The translations under genes were made by a program, and so were the position numbers. This document shows, one piece after another, positions 53,558-63,032 of a DNA stretch of 64,000 nucleotides; positions within the stretch are counted from its first letter, which is position 1; every line of letters starts with the position of its first letter. Source of the stretch: Mucilaginibacter sp. OK098 (GTDB taxonomy: Bacteria; Bacteroidota; Bacteroidia; Sphingobacteriales; Sphingobacteriaceae); assembly GCF_900142915.1 (NCBI RefSeq), contig NZ_FRCM01000007.1, positions 62,001-126,000 on the forward strand. The letters run 5' to 3'. The notes under the pieces are model-generated. The model was not told the origin of the DNA. It saw only the letters and a list, made by a program, of their open reading frames with translations, and ran no database searches.

Positions 53558-54109
53558 TCAGGTTATAATTCGCTCACGCACTTTTACCGCCGGGTTTCCC
53601 TGGTAAATTGAGTATGCTTCCAGGTTTTTAGTGGCTACCGACCCGCTTGTTAATACAGCATGCGATGCGGCAATTACACCCAGATTAACTATTGCCCCCG
53701 CTCCTATCCAAACACCATCCTCTAATATTACAGGCTGAGTTATCAGGTCGAATGTCTTCTTTTTATAATTATGGCTTCCCGTAAGTAAAACAGCTCCCTG
53801 CGAGATACAAACATTATCGCCCATGGTAATTGCAACAAGGCAATCAATCCAAACATTTTCCCCAATCCATGTATGGTTCCCAATGGTTAAATGCCAGGGG
53901 TATTTTACATTAGCTCCTGGCTTTATAATAACCCCCTTACCAATTTTAGCACCAAATAAACGCAGTAAAAATATATTGAAACTGCTTGACGGAAGCAGGC
54001 CCCCTTTTAAAAATACTAAATTTACATAATACCACAACAGCCTTTTTATAGCATTGCCTCCCGGTTTAAAAGGCGAATTATTATATAATGAAAGGTCAGT
54101 TTTTAGCAT
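53558..54109 (-). CDS. WcaF-type hexapeptide-repeat acetyltransferase
   Basis: 183 residues of left-handed beta-helix repeats: GAKIGKGVIIKPGANV, LTIGNHTWIGENVWID, ITMGDNVCISQGAVLLTGSH, VILEDGVWIGAGAIVNLGV and GNPAVKVRERI. The catalytic His of this group is in TGSHNY. It probably O-acetylates a sugar of the lipid-linked repeat unit, as WcaF does in colanic acid synthesis. Its start overlaps the end of the fused glycosyltransferase gene by 14 bp. Confidence 0.9.
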   Translation of the reverse strand: MLKTDLSLYNNSPFKPGGNAIKRLLWYYVNLVFLKGGLLPSSSFNIFLLRLFGAKIGKGVIIKPGANVKYPWHLTIGNHTWIGENVWIDCLVAITMGDNVCISQGAVLLTGSHNYKKKTFDLITQPVILEDGVWIGAGAIVNLGVIAASHAVLTSGSVATKNLEAYSIYQGNPAVKVRERIIT

Positions 54110-55550
54110 CGTTGTTAATCAATATATCATTACGCTTTACCCAAAAGTAAAGCACAATGGCAATAATTATGTATACAATTATGTTAAAAATGGCATGATG
54201 ATCAATTATCTGGCTCTCCCTCCTGTTCCAGAATAAAGAGAGCAGTACAAATCGGATAACGTTTAAAACCTCGATCCCCAAAATGCCACCAATAAGAAAG
54301 GCGATCTTTGATTTGAATTTTACAGGGTAAGCTAAAACAAATGCAGCAAAAAAGCTAATAACTCCTAAACCAAGGCATGAGTAAACCAGTTTAATAACGC
54401 CACGACCTGCAACCAAAAGCTCATACTGATTTTCAATAACCGCAAACCCAAGCCATGTAAGAATTTGAGCACTGCTTTTTATTAATATCCACCTCAATCC
54501 ACTTATATAATTAAGGTTATTAGCCATAAACGAACTGTAATGACTACCGGTTGAAGTAATGCCAAAATAAAATATGTTGAAATAATAAAAGGCAGGAAAA
54601 AGCACGGCAAATATTATTATGAATCTTAAAGAGACATTACTTTTAGCGGAGTTTGTCTTCAGCGCGCTTTCTTGCTTTAGAATTTCATCAATTTTAATAT
54701 CAACAATAAGGCGGAACCAAAATGCTTGCAAAAAATGAAAAATAACACCGGTGCGGCCGTCAAGAATACCGAGCTGAAAAAATATGCGATAAATAAAATA
54801 AAGCATCGGCCTTACATACCGTGGTAGCTTCCACCATAGCTGTTTTAACCATGCTGTGCGTTCATCAGGCGAACCCCAAAAATGCGGCCCAACCGTTTGG
54901 CTACGCATCTGCTGCATCCGTTCAACCTCTTCCTGGGCAACCAGGTCACTGTACCGATTATGTTTGGCAATCCAAAAGCTAATATTGTTTTCCTTTAAGT
55001 TTTCCTCTAAAATATAACCGTCTTTCCAGATAACTGTATTCCCGGGGACTATCAAACGGTGATCCATCATTTCATTAAGATCAGAATAGCCAACGCCAAA
55101 CCTGATCATTTTAAGCAGGTAAAACGGCGAATAACCCCCATGTTTTATCCACCGGCCTTTAAAAAAGTTTTTACGGTTAAAATAAATGCCGTCAAGATCC
55201 TTATTATCTTCATCCTTGAAATTACTCAGGCGCTCTTTAAGCCCGGGAGTTACTATTTGGTCGGCATCCAGGCAAATTACCCATGGGGTTTGAATGTTAA
55301 AATTTTTTAATGCATAGTCCCATTGTTTGGGGTGATTTTCGAAAGCATGCTGTAAAACCGTTGCTCCATAATTTTCTGCTATCGCGATGGTATTATCCGT
55401 ACTTCCCGAATCTAAAACAAAAACCGGTGCATCAAGACTTTGGATAGATGCAAGCAAACGGGGCAAATGAATTTCTTCATTATAGGTTATTATAATAAAT
55501 GAAAATTGATTGTTCACGATAGCTTCGCTTTTATGATCATGGATTTCCAA
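54096..55550 (-). CDS. Glycosyltransferase family 2 fused to an exosortase-like domain
   Basis: 484 residues. The first half (about 16-250) is a GT-A transferase of the WaaE/KdtX type: FSFIIITYNEEIHLPRLLAS, FVLDSGSTDNT and the metal-binding CLDADQ. The second half (about 308-473) has six or so membrane segments and exosortase/archaeosortase landmarks: Cys392 in VYSCLGLG, Asn430-Arg433 in VLNVIRFVLLS, and His451/His452 in IDHHAIFNIIVY. Exosortases cut and transfer C-terminal sorting tails of exported proteins, often in exopolysaccharide loci. A fusion to a sugar transferase is remarkable. GTG at 55517 is an alternative start that would overlap the upstream stop as GTGA. The exosortase call rests on motifs seen by eye. 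Confidence 0.82.
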   Translation of the reverse strand: MEIHDHKSEAIVNNQFSFIIITYNEEIHLPRLLASIQSLDAPVFVLDSGSTDNTIAIAENYGATVLQHAFENHPKQWDYALKNFNIQTPWVICLDADQIVTPGLKERLSNFKDEDNKDLDGIYFNRKNFFKGRWIKHGGYSPFYLLKMIRFGVGYSDLNEMMDHRLIVPGNTVIWKDGYILEENLKENNISFWIAKHNRYSDLVAQEEVERMQQMRSQTVGPHFWGSPDERTAWLKQLWWKLPRYVRPMLYFIYRIFFQLGILDGRTGVIFHFLQAFWFRLIVDIKIDEILKQESALKTNSAKSNVSLRFIIIFAVLFPAFYYFNIFYFGITSTGSHYSSFMANNLNYISGLRWILIKSSAQILTWLGFAVIENQYELLVAGRGVIKLVYSCLGLGVISFFAAFVLAYPVKFKSKIAFLIGGILGIEVLNVIRFVLLSLFWNRRESQIIDHHAIFNIIVYIIIAIVLYFWVKRNDILINNDAKN

Positions 55551-56134
55551 AAATACGGAAACCTTCCACAGCCTCTGAATGCTGTAACCGTAAAACCGGC
55601 ATTGGTTAATACCCTGGTCAGCGTATTTTTAGACCATAGCTTAATATGTCCGCCCAACCAAAGCGGATCCATATGGCTGTCCCACCTGTTAAAAATACTT
55701 AGCGTTAGGTTTTTTAAATAGCCATGATAAGGGGTGGTTATTATCAGCTCACCACCCGGTTTTAGTTGTTGTTTACAAAAATCAATAAATGCTTCCGGGT
55801 TGTACAAATGTTCTATTACCTCGGTTGATATAATGGTATCAAAAGGGATCCCTTGTAATTGCGGTGGCAAAACATCCGATGACAGGTCCTGTACAAAAAA
55901 ACGGTCCGGGTTTGTTTTTTGTGCAATAGCTATACCTTTTTCAGACGCATCAGTACCATAAGCGTTATAGCCTTGTTCAAGCAGGTAATTTACCAGGTAT
56001 CCATTGCCGCAGCCTAAATCAAGAATGTATTTATTTTTTTCCTTATCAATCAGGCTAACAAGGTCATTCAACTGGTAGCTAAAATTATGAGTAGGGCCTG
56101 CGCTATGAAATCCGTAATCCTGATAATCAGCCAT
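55514..56134 (-). CDS. SAM-dependent class I methyltransferase
   Basis: 206 residues. Motif I YILDLGCGNGYLVNYLLEQG (36-55) binds S-adenosylmethionine; AYGTDASEKGI and FDTIISTEVIEHLYNPEAFI are the next landmarks. No membrane segment, so cytoplasmic. In this operon it most likely methylates a nucleotide sugar or a lipid-linked glycan. The start overlaps the end of the GT4 gene by 8 bp and its end overlaps the fused transferase gene. Confidence 0.9.
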   Translation of the reverse strand: MADYQDYGFHSAGPTHNFSYQLNDLVSLIDKEKNKYILDLGCGNGYLVNYLLEQGYNAYGTDASEKGIAIAQKTNPDRFFVQDLSSDVLPPQLQGIPFDTIISTEVIEHLYNPEAFIDFCKQQLKPGGELIITTPYHGYLKNLTLSIFNRWDSHMDPLWLGGHIKLWSKNTLTRVLTNAGFTVTAFRGCGRFPYFWKSMIIKAKLS

Positions 56135-57260
56135 TTATAACATTATTATACATATCGGTATATTGTTTAGTTAGATGAGCTTCATTAAAATCAGCCCTGA
56201 TAATTTCCGGAGCACTTAAACGGATGCGATTAAGCTCGTCCTTTTTACCGTGAATAAAATTAATCATATTACCCACTGAAATAGCATTTAGCTCACACTC
56301 CCAGCCTAAATTATTTTGGTTAACGTAATCAGCTAAACCTACAAACGGGCTTATCAAAACTGCAGTACCCTGGCTAAGGCTTTCAATAACTACATTGCCA
56401 AAGTTTTCATCGTATGACGGTAAAACAAGCAGATGATGTTGAGCCAATAATTCAAACTTATTATCGCCCTGAAAGCCTATCCAATAAACATCTGCCTCGT
56501 CGCCATTTTTTTTCACCACAGCCTTTAGCTCGTCTACATACATTTTATCCCCACTCCCTGCAATGGTAAGGCTGTATGGAAAATTTAAAAACGGCAGGGC
56601 GTTTATCAAAATATCCAAACCTTTTTTTTCTTCTATTCTTGAAAGAAAAATCAGCTTAAAAATAGCTAAAGATTGAGCGTCCCCCGGCAAATCAGCAGGC
56701 AATTTTACAAAATTAGGCAAGTTACTAATCCGTTTGGGCTTAATGAGCGCATAGATAGCTTCACTTTCTTGATTTGATGTTACATGAATATGGCACCTGT
56801 TAAGTAAAGGCCTACCCAATAAGTGATGTATAAGCCATTTTTTGCCAATATTTTTGTTTTGAAACGAATAAGGGCTTAACGTACCCCTGGGTGATATAAC
56901 AATGGGAACACTGCGCAATAATGCAATTAAACATGAAAATACCGACACCAGGTTCCACCAGGCATGAATATGAATTACATCAAAACCGCGAGCCTCCTTC
57001 CACAATTTTTTTAACAGCGCCGGCGAAAAATGGCTGTGGTCTTTTGTTAACCGTTTAAAATAGGTTACTTTAACACCGTCTACATTTACAGCCTCACCAG
57101 GGTTAACAGGCAACTCTTCTTTCCCGTTGGCAGTTGTTGCATAAGCTTCGATGTAAATACCAGCCTTTGTCAACTGTTCGCTCAACATGGCTACCGACAT
57201 AGTTGGCCCGCCGTATATAAATGCCGGTTTGTAAGCAGCACAGATCTGTAAAATTCTCAA
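56127..57260 (-). CDS. Glycosyltransferase family 4
   Basis: 377 residues with the GT-B fold. The N-terminus MRILQICAAYKPAFIYGGPT and glycine loop mark the acceptor side. The donor domain has LSRIEEKKGLDILINALPFL and the E-x7-E motif ENFGNVVIES, with GTAVLISPFVGLADYV. It is a retaining transferase on the cytoplasmic face, adding a sugar to the lipid-linked unit. It overlaps the Wzy-like gene stop by 4 bp (ATGA type) and the methyltransferase by 8 bp. Confidence 0.92.
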   Translation of the reverse strand: MRILQICAAYKPAFIYGGPTMSVAMLSEQLTKAGIYIEAYATTANGKEELPVNPGEAVNVDGVKVTYFKRLTKDHSHFSPALLKKLWKEARGFDVIHIHAWWNLVSVFSCLIALLRSVPIVISPRGTLSPYSFQNKNIGKKWLIHHLLGRPLLNRCHIHVTSNQESEAIYALIKPKRISNLPNFVKLPADLPGDAQSLAIFKLIFLSRIEEKKGLDILINALPFLNFPYSLTIAGSGDKMYVDELKAVVKKNGDEADVYWIGFQGDNKFELLAQHHLLVLPSYDENFGNVVIESLSQGTAVLISPFVGLADYVNQNNLGWECELNAISVGNMINFIHGKKDELNRIRLSAPEIIRADFNEAHLTKQYTDMYNNVING

Positions 57261-58660
57261 ATTTCTTTTAATATATTTCTTGAACGCAATATTTTAAATA
57301 CAACCAGCATTGTTATGTAACTCCAAAAAACGGAGTTAATAAGAAATTCAAAACTTAAACCCCGCCAAAATATTTGAAACAGCCCGCTGAATATGAGTGC
57401 CGTGCCTAAAATATAGCCCCCAAATAATTTTTCAGCTTTACACGCTATTATTTGAGCCATCGCTCCATATGCAAAAAGAAAAATGAAAACTCCAATTCCG
57501 CCGTATGATAAATAAGCATCAACAATAAAAGCAGGTTTAGCCGAAACATTAGAGTTTCTGTTTACTACCCCTGCACTATAAACACGCTCCATAATCAGGT
57601 CTTCAGTAATTGGCTTAGATGGCCAGAATATCCGTGGAACTATAACTATGGCTGATTGTTTTACCAATTGCGTTCCATAAAAATCCACCTTCGCAGGTGT
57701 TGATTTAACAAACTTGGTAAACATTTCTATTTCACTTAACCTATATACCAAAAATCCCCAATTGGTATTATCGTCAGCATCTTTATTAAGGGTAGCGTTA
57801 AGGGCTATCTGTGTAGCATCATCAGCACTTTCCTCGCCTGACCATACATTCCCCCGAAAATTACTTACATAAGCAGGCAAAAACACAAATAGTAAAATTA
57901 ATAACGGCACAAAAACAATGGTCACAATCTTCTTATAGTTTGGGTATAAAAATACCCCCAGCACCACCACGCTAATAATAATAGGCTCCTTAAATCCGGA
58001 AGTAAGCGCCTGGTAAAAGTTAAAAATATATAGTGCAAGGCAAATTATGGTATTTATTACTTTTTGCAGAGGCAGTGCAAAAGCAAGTGCAAGTGTACCG
58101 GCGATAAAGCTTAAAGCGCTAAGTTGAAAATAGAGCTGAGATAGTCCGGGGATCCGCGCAAAAAATATTGAAACCGGGAAGGCAATTAAAGCTGTCATTA
58201 ACAGCAAATTGGCCAACTTTTCTTTTTCAATATAATACTTTTGCTTTACAGGGTATTTCATAAATATCAATATCCCCGAAACAAATGCCGCATGCCCTAA
58301 ACAATAATACCTTTGGCATTGTGCCGCCAAATCCAACGCATCCTGATCTATCGCTAACGCAGCATTTGTTTTGCTCAAATATTCATATCCCAAAAGACTT
58401 AAAAAATAAAATATTGAGGTGCATGCCATGTAGCCCGCAAAAATTATCTGGATAATAAATATTGGCCGCATTAATTGTTCCGCAACAGTTCTGTCATCCG
58501 GCAGGGGTTTTATTTTACCGGTTAACGTAACAAAGAAAATAAAGAATGAACCCAGCCATGCAATAAAATAGGAAACAGTAGAAAACGATTGAAATAACAA
58601 GGAAATAGCCCATGGCAAAAAGAGTATAAAATGTTTTGCTATATCGTTACCCTTTTTCAT
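57257..58660 (-). CDS. Wzy-like polysaccharide polymerase
   Basis: 467 residues with about twelve membrane segments and a long periplasmic loop (about 275-370) holding FRGNVWSGEES, VPRIFWPSKPITEDLIM and KPAFIVDAYLSYGGIGVF. This layout is that of O-antigen/exopolysaccharide polymerases, which join lipid-linked repeats outside the membrane. Low sequence conservation in the family means the call rests on topology and context. Wzy-like proteins are reported near some Bacteroidota exosortases, which fits the fused gene two positions downstream. Confidence 0.75.
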   Translation of the reverse strand: MKKGNDIAKHFILFLPWAISLLFQSFSTVSYFIAWLGSFFIFFVTLTGKIKPLPDDRTVAEQLMRPIFIIQIIFAGYMACTSIFYFLSLLGYEYLSKTNAALAIDQDALDLAAQCQRYYCLGHAAFVSGILIFMKYPVKQKYYIEKEKLANLLLMTALIAFPVSIFFARIPGLSQLYFQLSALSFIAGTLALAFALPLQKVINTIICLALYIFNFYQALTSGFKEPIIISVVVLGVFLYPNYKKIVTIVFVPLLILLFVFLPAYVSNFRGNVWSGEESADDATQIALNATLNKDADDNTNWGFLVYRLSEIEMFTKFVKSTPAKVDFYGTQLVKQSAIVIVPRIFWPSKPITEDLIMERVYSAGVVNRNSNVSAKPAFIVDAYLSYGGIGVFIFLFAYGAMAQIIACKAEKLFGGYILGTALIFSGLFQIFWRGLSFEFLINSVFWSYITMLVVFKILRSRNILKEI

Positions 58661-58663
58661 GAA

Positions 58664-59509
58664 TTACGCAGGTATGCAAAATATATTACCGCCCTCAACA
58701 TTTTCCGGGCTCTTTAAAAGTTCACAGCCAACCGGTGTTATCTGGTACATTGTGTAGCCAAACGATTGCAAAAGGGACCAGCAATCCTCAATTTTTTGCC
58801 CGTTGTTTAGCCAATAATGGTTATCGTATTCAAAAATTATCCGCGGCTTATGTTTCTGAAGCGTTTTTGCCAGGCCCTGTAATACCTGGTATTCAAAACC
58901 CTCTACATCAATTTTTATCAAATCAAGCGAATCAAGACTTTGGATCTCGGGGAGATTATCAGCAACCTTTATAAATACACGCTGTTTTTCAGATCCTTCT
59001 ATATTACTATTTAAACTAAAAGCACCCTGGTTCCATGAGTTTTTATTTATGGTAAAATCAGCCTCGCTTTCCTTGCTTGATAACGCATAAGGTAACAGCG
59101 TAACATTAGCAACTTTGTTCAACAACATATTACGGGTAAATTTTTCCTGCAAATAAATAAGCGGCTCAAAAGCATAAACTTTACCTGTTTGCCCAACGCA
59201 TTGCGACATCCTGATGCTTTGCAAGCCTATATTTCCACCTATATCTAATGCATTCCCGCCATTTTTAAGTGAGACCCTGATCAGTTTATTTATCTCATCT
59301 TCGTAAGTGCCGGTACTTAAAATGGTCCATTCAATATAGTTATCGGCACTGGTATAAATAGCTATATCCTCGCCGCTTAACCATACTATCCCCTCTTTTA
59401 TACTTGCTTTAAGCTTATCAGATGCCTTCAGCAGGTTTGAAAGCCGTTCCTTCCCGGGAAGTTTCCAGTTACGGGTAAAATCAAGTTTAATACGGTCAAT
59501 ACGCTTCAT
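58664..59509 (-). CDS. FkbM family methyltransferase
   Basis: 281 residues. The SAM-binding core has GNALDIGGNIGLQSIRMSQC (about 87-106) and VYAFEPL; the FkbM signature LDLIKIDVEGFEYQVLQGLA lies near 199-218. Such enzymes O-methylate sugars in glycans and natural products. Its start overlaps the following GT4 gene by 14 bp; a 3-bp gap leads to the polymerase gene, so coupling is tight. Confidence 0.92.
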   Translation of the reverse strand: MKRIDRIKLDFTRNWKLPGKERLSNLLKASDKLKASIKEGIVWLSGEDIAIYTSADNYIEWTILSTGTYEDEINKLIRVSLKNGGNALDIGGNIGLQSIRMSQCVGQTGKVYAFEPLIYLQEKFTRNMLLNKVANVTLLPYALSSKESEADFTINKNSWNQGAFSLNSNIEGSEKQRVFIKVADNLPEIQSLDSLDLIKIDVEGFEYQVLQGLAKTLQKHKPRIIFEYDNHYWLNNGQKIEDCWSLLQSFGYTMYQITPVGCELLKSPENVEGGNIFCIPA

Positions 59510-60656
59510 TCAATAATTTATTTTCAATTGCTTCCGCAATATGTAAAAAGCTCCAGTTTTTGATGATCTGTTTTGATTGCTGTCCTAATTTAGCTAATTG
59601 AGCCTTGTCTTTAGTTAATTGCTGTAATTTTTCCACCAGGCTGCCCGCGTTATCACTTATAAAAACAGCGCCATTTCTTTCCTCTTCTATTAAATCAGCC
59701 GCACAGCCCACTTTATCTGATGCCAATACGGCTTTGCCGCAGGCCATGGCCTCATTTATACTTAAGCCCCATGTCTCGCTTTTACTGGGCAGGCAAAACA
59801 AGTCGGCCGCCTGGTACAAAACAGGCATGTAGGTTTGATTTTTAAACCCGGTAAAATGAACATTGGCAGCACCACTTTTATCAGCCTGCTCTTTTAAATC
59901 ATTTTCATTGGGGCCGTTACCTGCTAAAAGCAAATGCACATTGGGCCGGTTCAAAGTTATAAATGCCGACAATAGTAACTCAACATTTTTAACCGGCTCA
60001 AACTTGCCCGCATACAGGATCAATATATCGTTATTACCGATACTGAATGATGACCGCAGTCCGCCAGCTTCATTGCTCCTGTCGGCTTCAAACCTGTTAC
60101 TATCAATGGCGTGTGGTGCAAAGCTTAGCTGGCTCTCCTTCAGCTCGTAAGCTTTATAATAATTTCTGTTGTTTTTGCCTACATAAAAAGCATGGTTAAT
60201 ATGCTTGTACACCCATTTCAAAAAAACGTACCGAAGCGCTTTTTTTAATCCGCCTAACTCGTTCAGTAAGGTTGAATCACCACGAAAATATACGGGCACT
60301 TTACTGCTAAAGTAGCGGATTATTTTCAGGTGAGCGTTATATGCCCAGCCAAAGATCAATATAGCATCCGGCTGATATTTTTTAATCCTTTCAATTCCAT
60401 CAGGATTAACAATTCCTTTAAAATAGTGCGAGCCGGGCTCAGTCGCCGTATTTTTCATCCACTCAAAGTCATATCCCTCCAGCAACGGAATGTCCCACTC
60501 AACTACTTTATTAAAGCCATGATCGAGCTTGTTAACAGCACCCTCGCCCAAAGTATAAAACACCTTAACATCTATTTTTTTACGCTGATTCAAAAGCTTA
60601 AACACTGGTGCGTAATATTGAATAGGATGGGTTGTTATAACCGCCAGCTTCTTCAT
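59496..60656 (-). CDS. Glycosyltransferase family 4
   Basis: 386 residues, GT-B fold. The start MKKLAVITTHPIQYYAPVFK is typical of a subgroup of GT4. The donor side has LYAGKFEPVKNVELLLSAFI, then SKSETWGLSINEAMACGKAV (E-x7-E) and DLIEEERNGAVF. Cytoplasmic face; sugar not predictable. Its gene overlaps the acyltransferase by 4 bp and the FkbM gene by 14 bp. Confidence 0.93.
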   Translation of the reverse strand: MKKLAVITTHPIQYYAPVFKLLNQRKKIDVKVFYTLGEGAVNKLDHGFNKVVEWDIPLLEGYDFEWMKNTATEPGSHYFKGIVNPDGIERIKKYQPDAILIFGWAYNAHLKIIRYFSSKVPVYFRGDSTLLNELGGLKKALRYVFLKWVYKHINHAFYVGKNNRNYYKAYELKESQLSFAPHAIDSNRFEADRSNEAGGLRSSFSIGNNDILILYAGKFEPVKNVELLLSAFITLNRPNVHLLLAGNGPNENDLKEQADKSGAANVHFTGFKNQTYMPVLYQAADLFCLPSKSETWGLSINEAMACGKAVLASDKVGCAADLIEEERNGAVFISDNAGSLVEKLQQLTKDKAQLAKLGQQSKQIIKNWSFLHIAEAIENKLLNEAY

Positions 60657-61744
60657 TTGGCAGTTAAATTACCTATTGATAAAAATGGTTTTTCCAGCAA
60701 ATTATAGCTAAGTGACGATAGCGGATATAAAATAACCGCGCTTATAACGGTGGTAACAACCGGCGCCGCAATGCCTTTTAATGATGGCATCAGCTGAATT
60801 GTGTAAGTAGCTATTACCGGGTATACCAAAGGATGCAAAAGATAAAAGCTATAAGATATACGCCCCATTTTTTTAAATAACCCATTGCCTAAAATAACAT
60901 TGAGCCACTTTACCGAAACTACCGACAGATATAAGATCCCGGCGAAACCTGTCCCCATAAAGACATAGCCAAATAACTTGAATAAATTGGAATAATTAGC
61001 TGATAAGCTTAAAACTTGTTTAGATATTAAAACCCTGCCAGCGTAGGTAACAGCAATAAATAACATTAGCCATAAAAACCTTTTTTTAAAAAATGCATTG
61101 TTTTTTATCAGTAGCCTTGCAGCAATTGATCCGCATCCAAACTCCAGTCCTCTAAAAAATATTGTATCTGTAATCGGGTCAAAACGACTTTTTAAAATAA
61201 ACACCAATACTATCGCAATTAAAAAAGCGCCTCCAAAAATAATTAAAAACGACTTTTTAAACCCAATCCTGTTTTGATAGATCAACAGCAAGGGTATGGT
61301 AAAATAAAATTGCCATTCAACGGTCAATGTCCAAAAATGTGAAGCGGTATTATATTGTATGAAAAAATAATTCAGATAAAAAACACTATGCAGAAAATTA
61401 CTGAGCCCATCAATATTTTGATGATGAACAAACTTGCCGACAAGGATATAAATTATAGTAGCCACGTAGAAAGCCGGCGAAAGCCTTACCCATCTTTTTA
61501 CCAGGAACCTAAAAAAATCATGATAAGAAAAATCACTTTTCGAAGCGTAAAAATAATACATGCAAAACCCACTGATCACAAAAAAGAGGTCGACACCATT
61601 ACCACCAATAGCCAGCAAATTAGCCAGATCAAATTTACCAATATAACATCTCGGGTTACCATGAATCGTCCAGGTATGGATCCATAGAACGCCTATGGCG
61701 GCTAAAAATCTCAGTCCGTCAAGTGTTTGTATTCTTTGTCTCAT
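60653..61744 (-). CDS. Acyltransferase 3 family membrane protein
   Basis: 363 residues with about ten membrane segments. Signature at the start: RIQTLDGLRFLAAIGVLWIH, with the conserved Arg and His, then GNGVDLFFVISGFCMYYF and KRWVRLSPAFYVA. It should O-acylate the polysaccharide or its lipid-linked unit in the membrane. Similar in family, not in close sequence, to the gene at 50760. It overlaps neighbours on both sides (26 bp with the GT upstream, 4 bp downstream). Confidence 0.92.
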   Translation of the reverse strand: MRQRIQTLDGLRFLAAIGVLWIHTWTIHGNPRCYIGKFDLANLLAIGGNGVDLFFVISGFCMYYFYASKSDFSYHDFFRFLVKRWVRLSPAFYVATIIYILVGKFVHHQNIDGLSNFLHSVFYLNYFFIQYNTASHFWTLTVEWQFYFTIPLLLIYQNRIGFKKSFLIIFGGAFLIAIVLVFILKSRFDPITDTIFFRGLEFGCGSIAARLLIKNNAFFKKRFLWLMLFIAVTYAGRVLISKQVLSLSANYSNLFKLFGYVFMGTGFAGILYLSVVSVKWLNVILGNGLFKKMGRISYSFYLLHPLVYPVIATYTIQLMPSLKGIAAPVVTTVISAVILYPLSSLSYNLLEKPFLSIGNLTAK

Positions 61745-63032
61745 AATGTTTTATGGCCCTGGTAAATAATTCAGCCTGTTTACCTGTAAGGTTTTCTGAA
61801 CTGTATTTTTTGAAATTATTTGAAATAGATAAAGGCTTAAATAAGCCATTACCCCACCCTGTTAATGTTTTAAATAAATCAGCAACCAGGTGAGATGCAT
61901 CTTCATTAAAGGTTAAAACAACGGCATCGCCGGTACATTCCTTTATAGCTTCAACGGCATTACTCTTTTCATTAAAAATTGCGAGTAGTGGTTTTCCGGT
62001 TAACAGGTACGGGTACACTTTTGAAGCTGTATATCTGGGGTCGTCCGAGCCGGGTATAAATAAAGCATCGGCCTGTTGTAAAGTTAATAAGGTATGATAA
62101 TAGCTGATCCTGTCGGTAATTTCAACCACATTCTCATCAAGTCCGTATTTTTTTGCCAGTGGCAAAATTGTAGGCTTACCAGTACCTGCCGGCGCATAGC
62201 TGGTGCCTATAAAATAAAACCTCAGCTTGCCAAACACACCGGGATTTTCAGCAAGTCCTTTTTTTAGGGCTTCAAAAACCGGTGAAATGGCCTTTTGCAT
62301 GTCCACACCACCACGGCCCACATACACAATGTTTTTAAAGCCGTTTTGCAATAATGAATCGAATTTAGTTTGATTATCCAGCGCTATTTTTAAATCCGGC
62401 TCAAAAGCGCCAAATGTAATGGTGGCAGATGGGATGTCATTTATAACAGGATACCTGGCTTTTAAATTGCTGATATAACCGGCAGATACGCTGATCAGTC
62501 CATCTGCCTGCTTCATGGCAATAGGCTCCAGGTATTTATGTAAGCGATAGGAGAACCAATATTTTGACGGCTGCTGATCCTTGGGTTTATCCTGGTAATA
62601 ATCCGAATGCCATGGGTCCTGCATATCTATTACATAAGGAATGCCGAACCGCTTTTTCCAGTAGGCCCCTAAAATACAAAGCGGAAATTGGGTAGTTGAA
62701 AAATAAACAAGATCGTACTTTTCCTTTTTTAAGATCTCACTTACCTTTTTACGGTAATACCAAAGGGAGCGTAAAGCAAGACTGCCTAATCCAACTTTTG
62801 AGGTTAGTGCGCTGCTTAAAGCTTTTACTTTATAAATTTTTGTCGCTGCAGGGATACTTTGAACAAGCAGTTCATCCTGCACTACATCTGAGTATTTTTC
62901 ATCAATTATCACTACAGTGGCATCCCAGCCAAATTGCTTAAAATAAGGCAAGCTCATCCTTACACGATGCATATCTGCCGCGTTTGAGGGTGGGAAATAC
63001 GGCGAGATGATGAGAACTTTAGCGTTTGGCAC
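61719..63032 (-). CDS. GT4-like glycosyltransferase
   Basis: 437 residues, GT-B-like. The start VLIISPYFPPSNAADMHRVR and the helix YFKQFGWDATVVII resemble WbuB-type transferases. The middle has YVIDMQDPWHSDYY; the donor part has NIVYVGRGGVDMQKAISPVF, LFIPGSDDPRYTASKVYPYL and GKPLLAIFNEKSNAVEAI. The usual E-x7-E is not evident, so it belongs to a divergent branch. Named XrtY-associated transferases may be related; I cannot check this. Overlaps both neighbours. Confidence 0.82.
   Translation of the reverse strand: MPNAKVLIISPYFPPSNAADMHRVRMSLPYFKQFGWDATVVIIDEKYSDVVQDELLVQSIPAATKIYKVKALSSALTSKVGLGSLALRSLWYYRKKVSEILKKEKYDLVYFSTTQFPLCILGAYWKKRFGIPYVIDMQDPWHSDYYQDKPKDQQPSKYWFSYRLHKYLEPIAMKQADGLISVSAGYISNLKARYPVINDIPSATITFGAFEPDLKIALDNQTKFDSLLQNGFKNIVYVGRGGVDMQKAISPVFEALKKGLAENPGVFGKLRFYFIGTSYAPAGTGKPTILPLAKKYGLDENVVEITDRISYYHTLLTLQQADALFIPGSDDPRYTASKVYPYLLTGKPLLAIFNEKSNAVEAIKECTGDAVVLTFNEDASHLVADLFKTLTGWGNGLFKPLSISNNFKKYSSENLTGKQAELFTRAIKHYETKNTNT

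Noticed and set aside
61355-61687. 110-residue frame antisense to the acyltransferase 3 gene
   Set aside because: It lies wholly within a well-supported membrane protein gene and shows no family traits.
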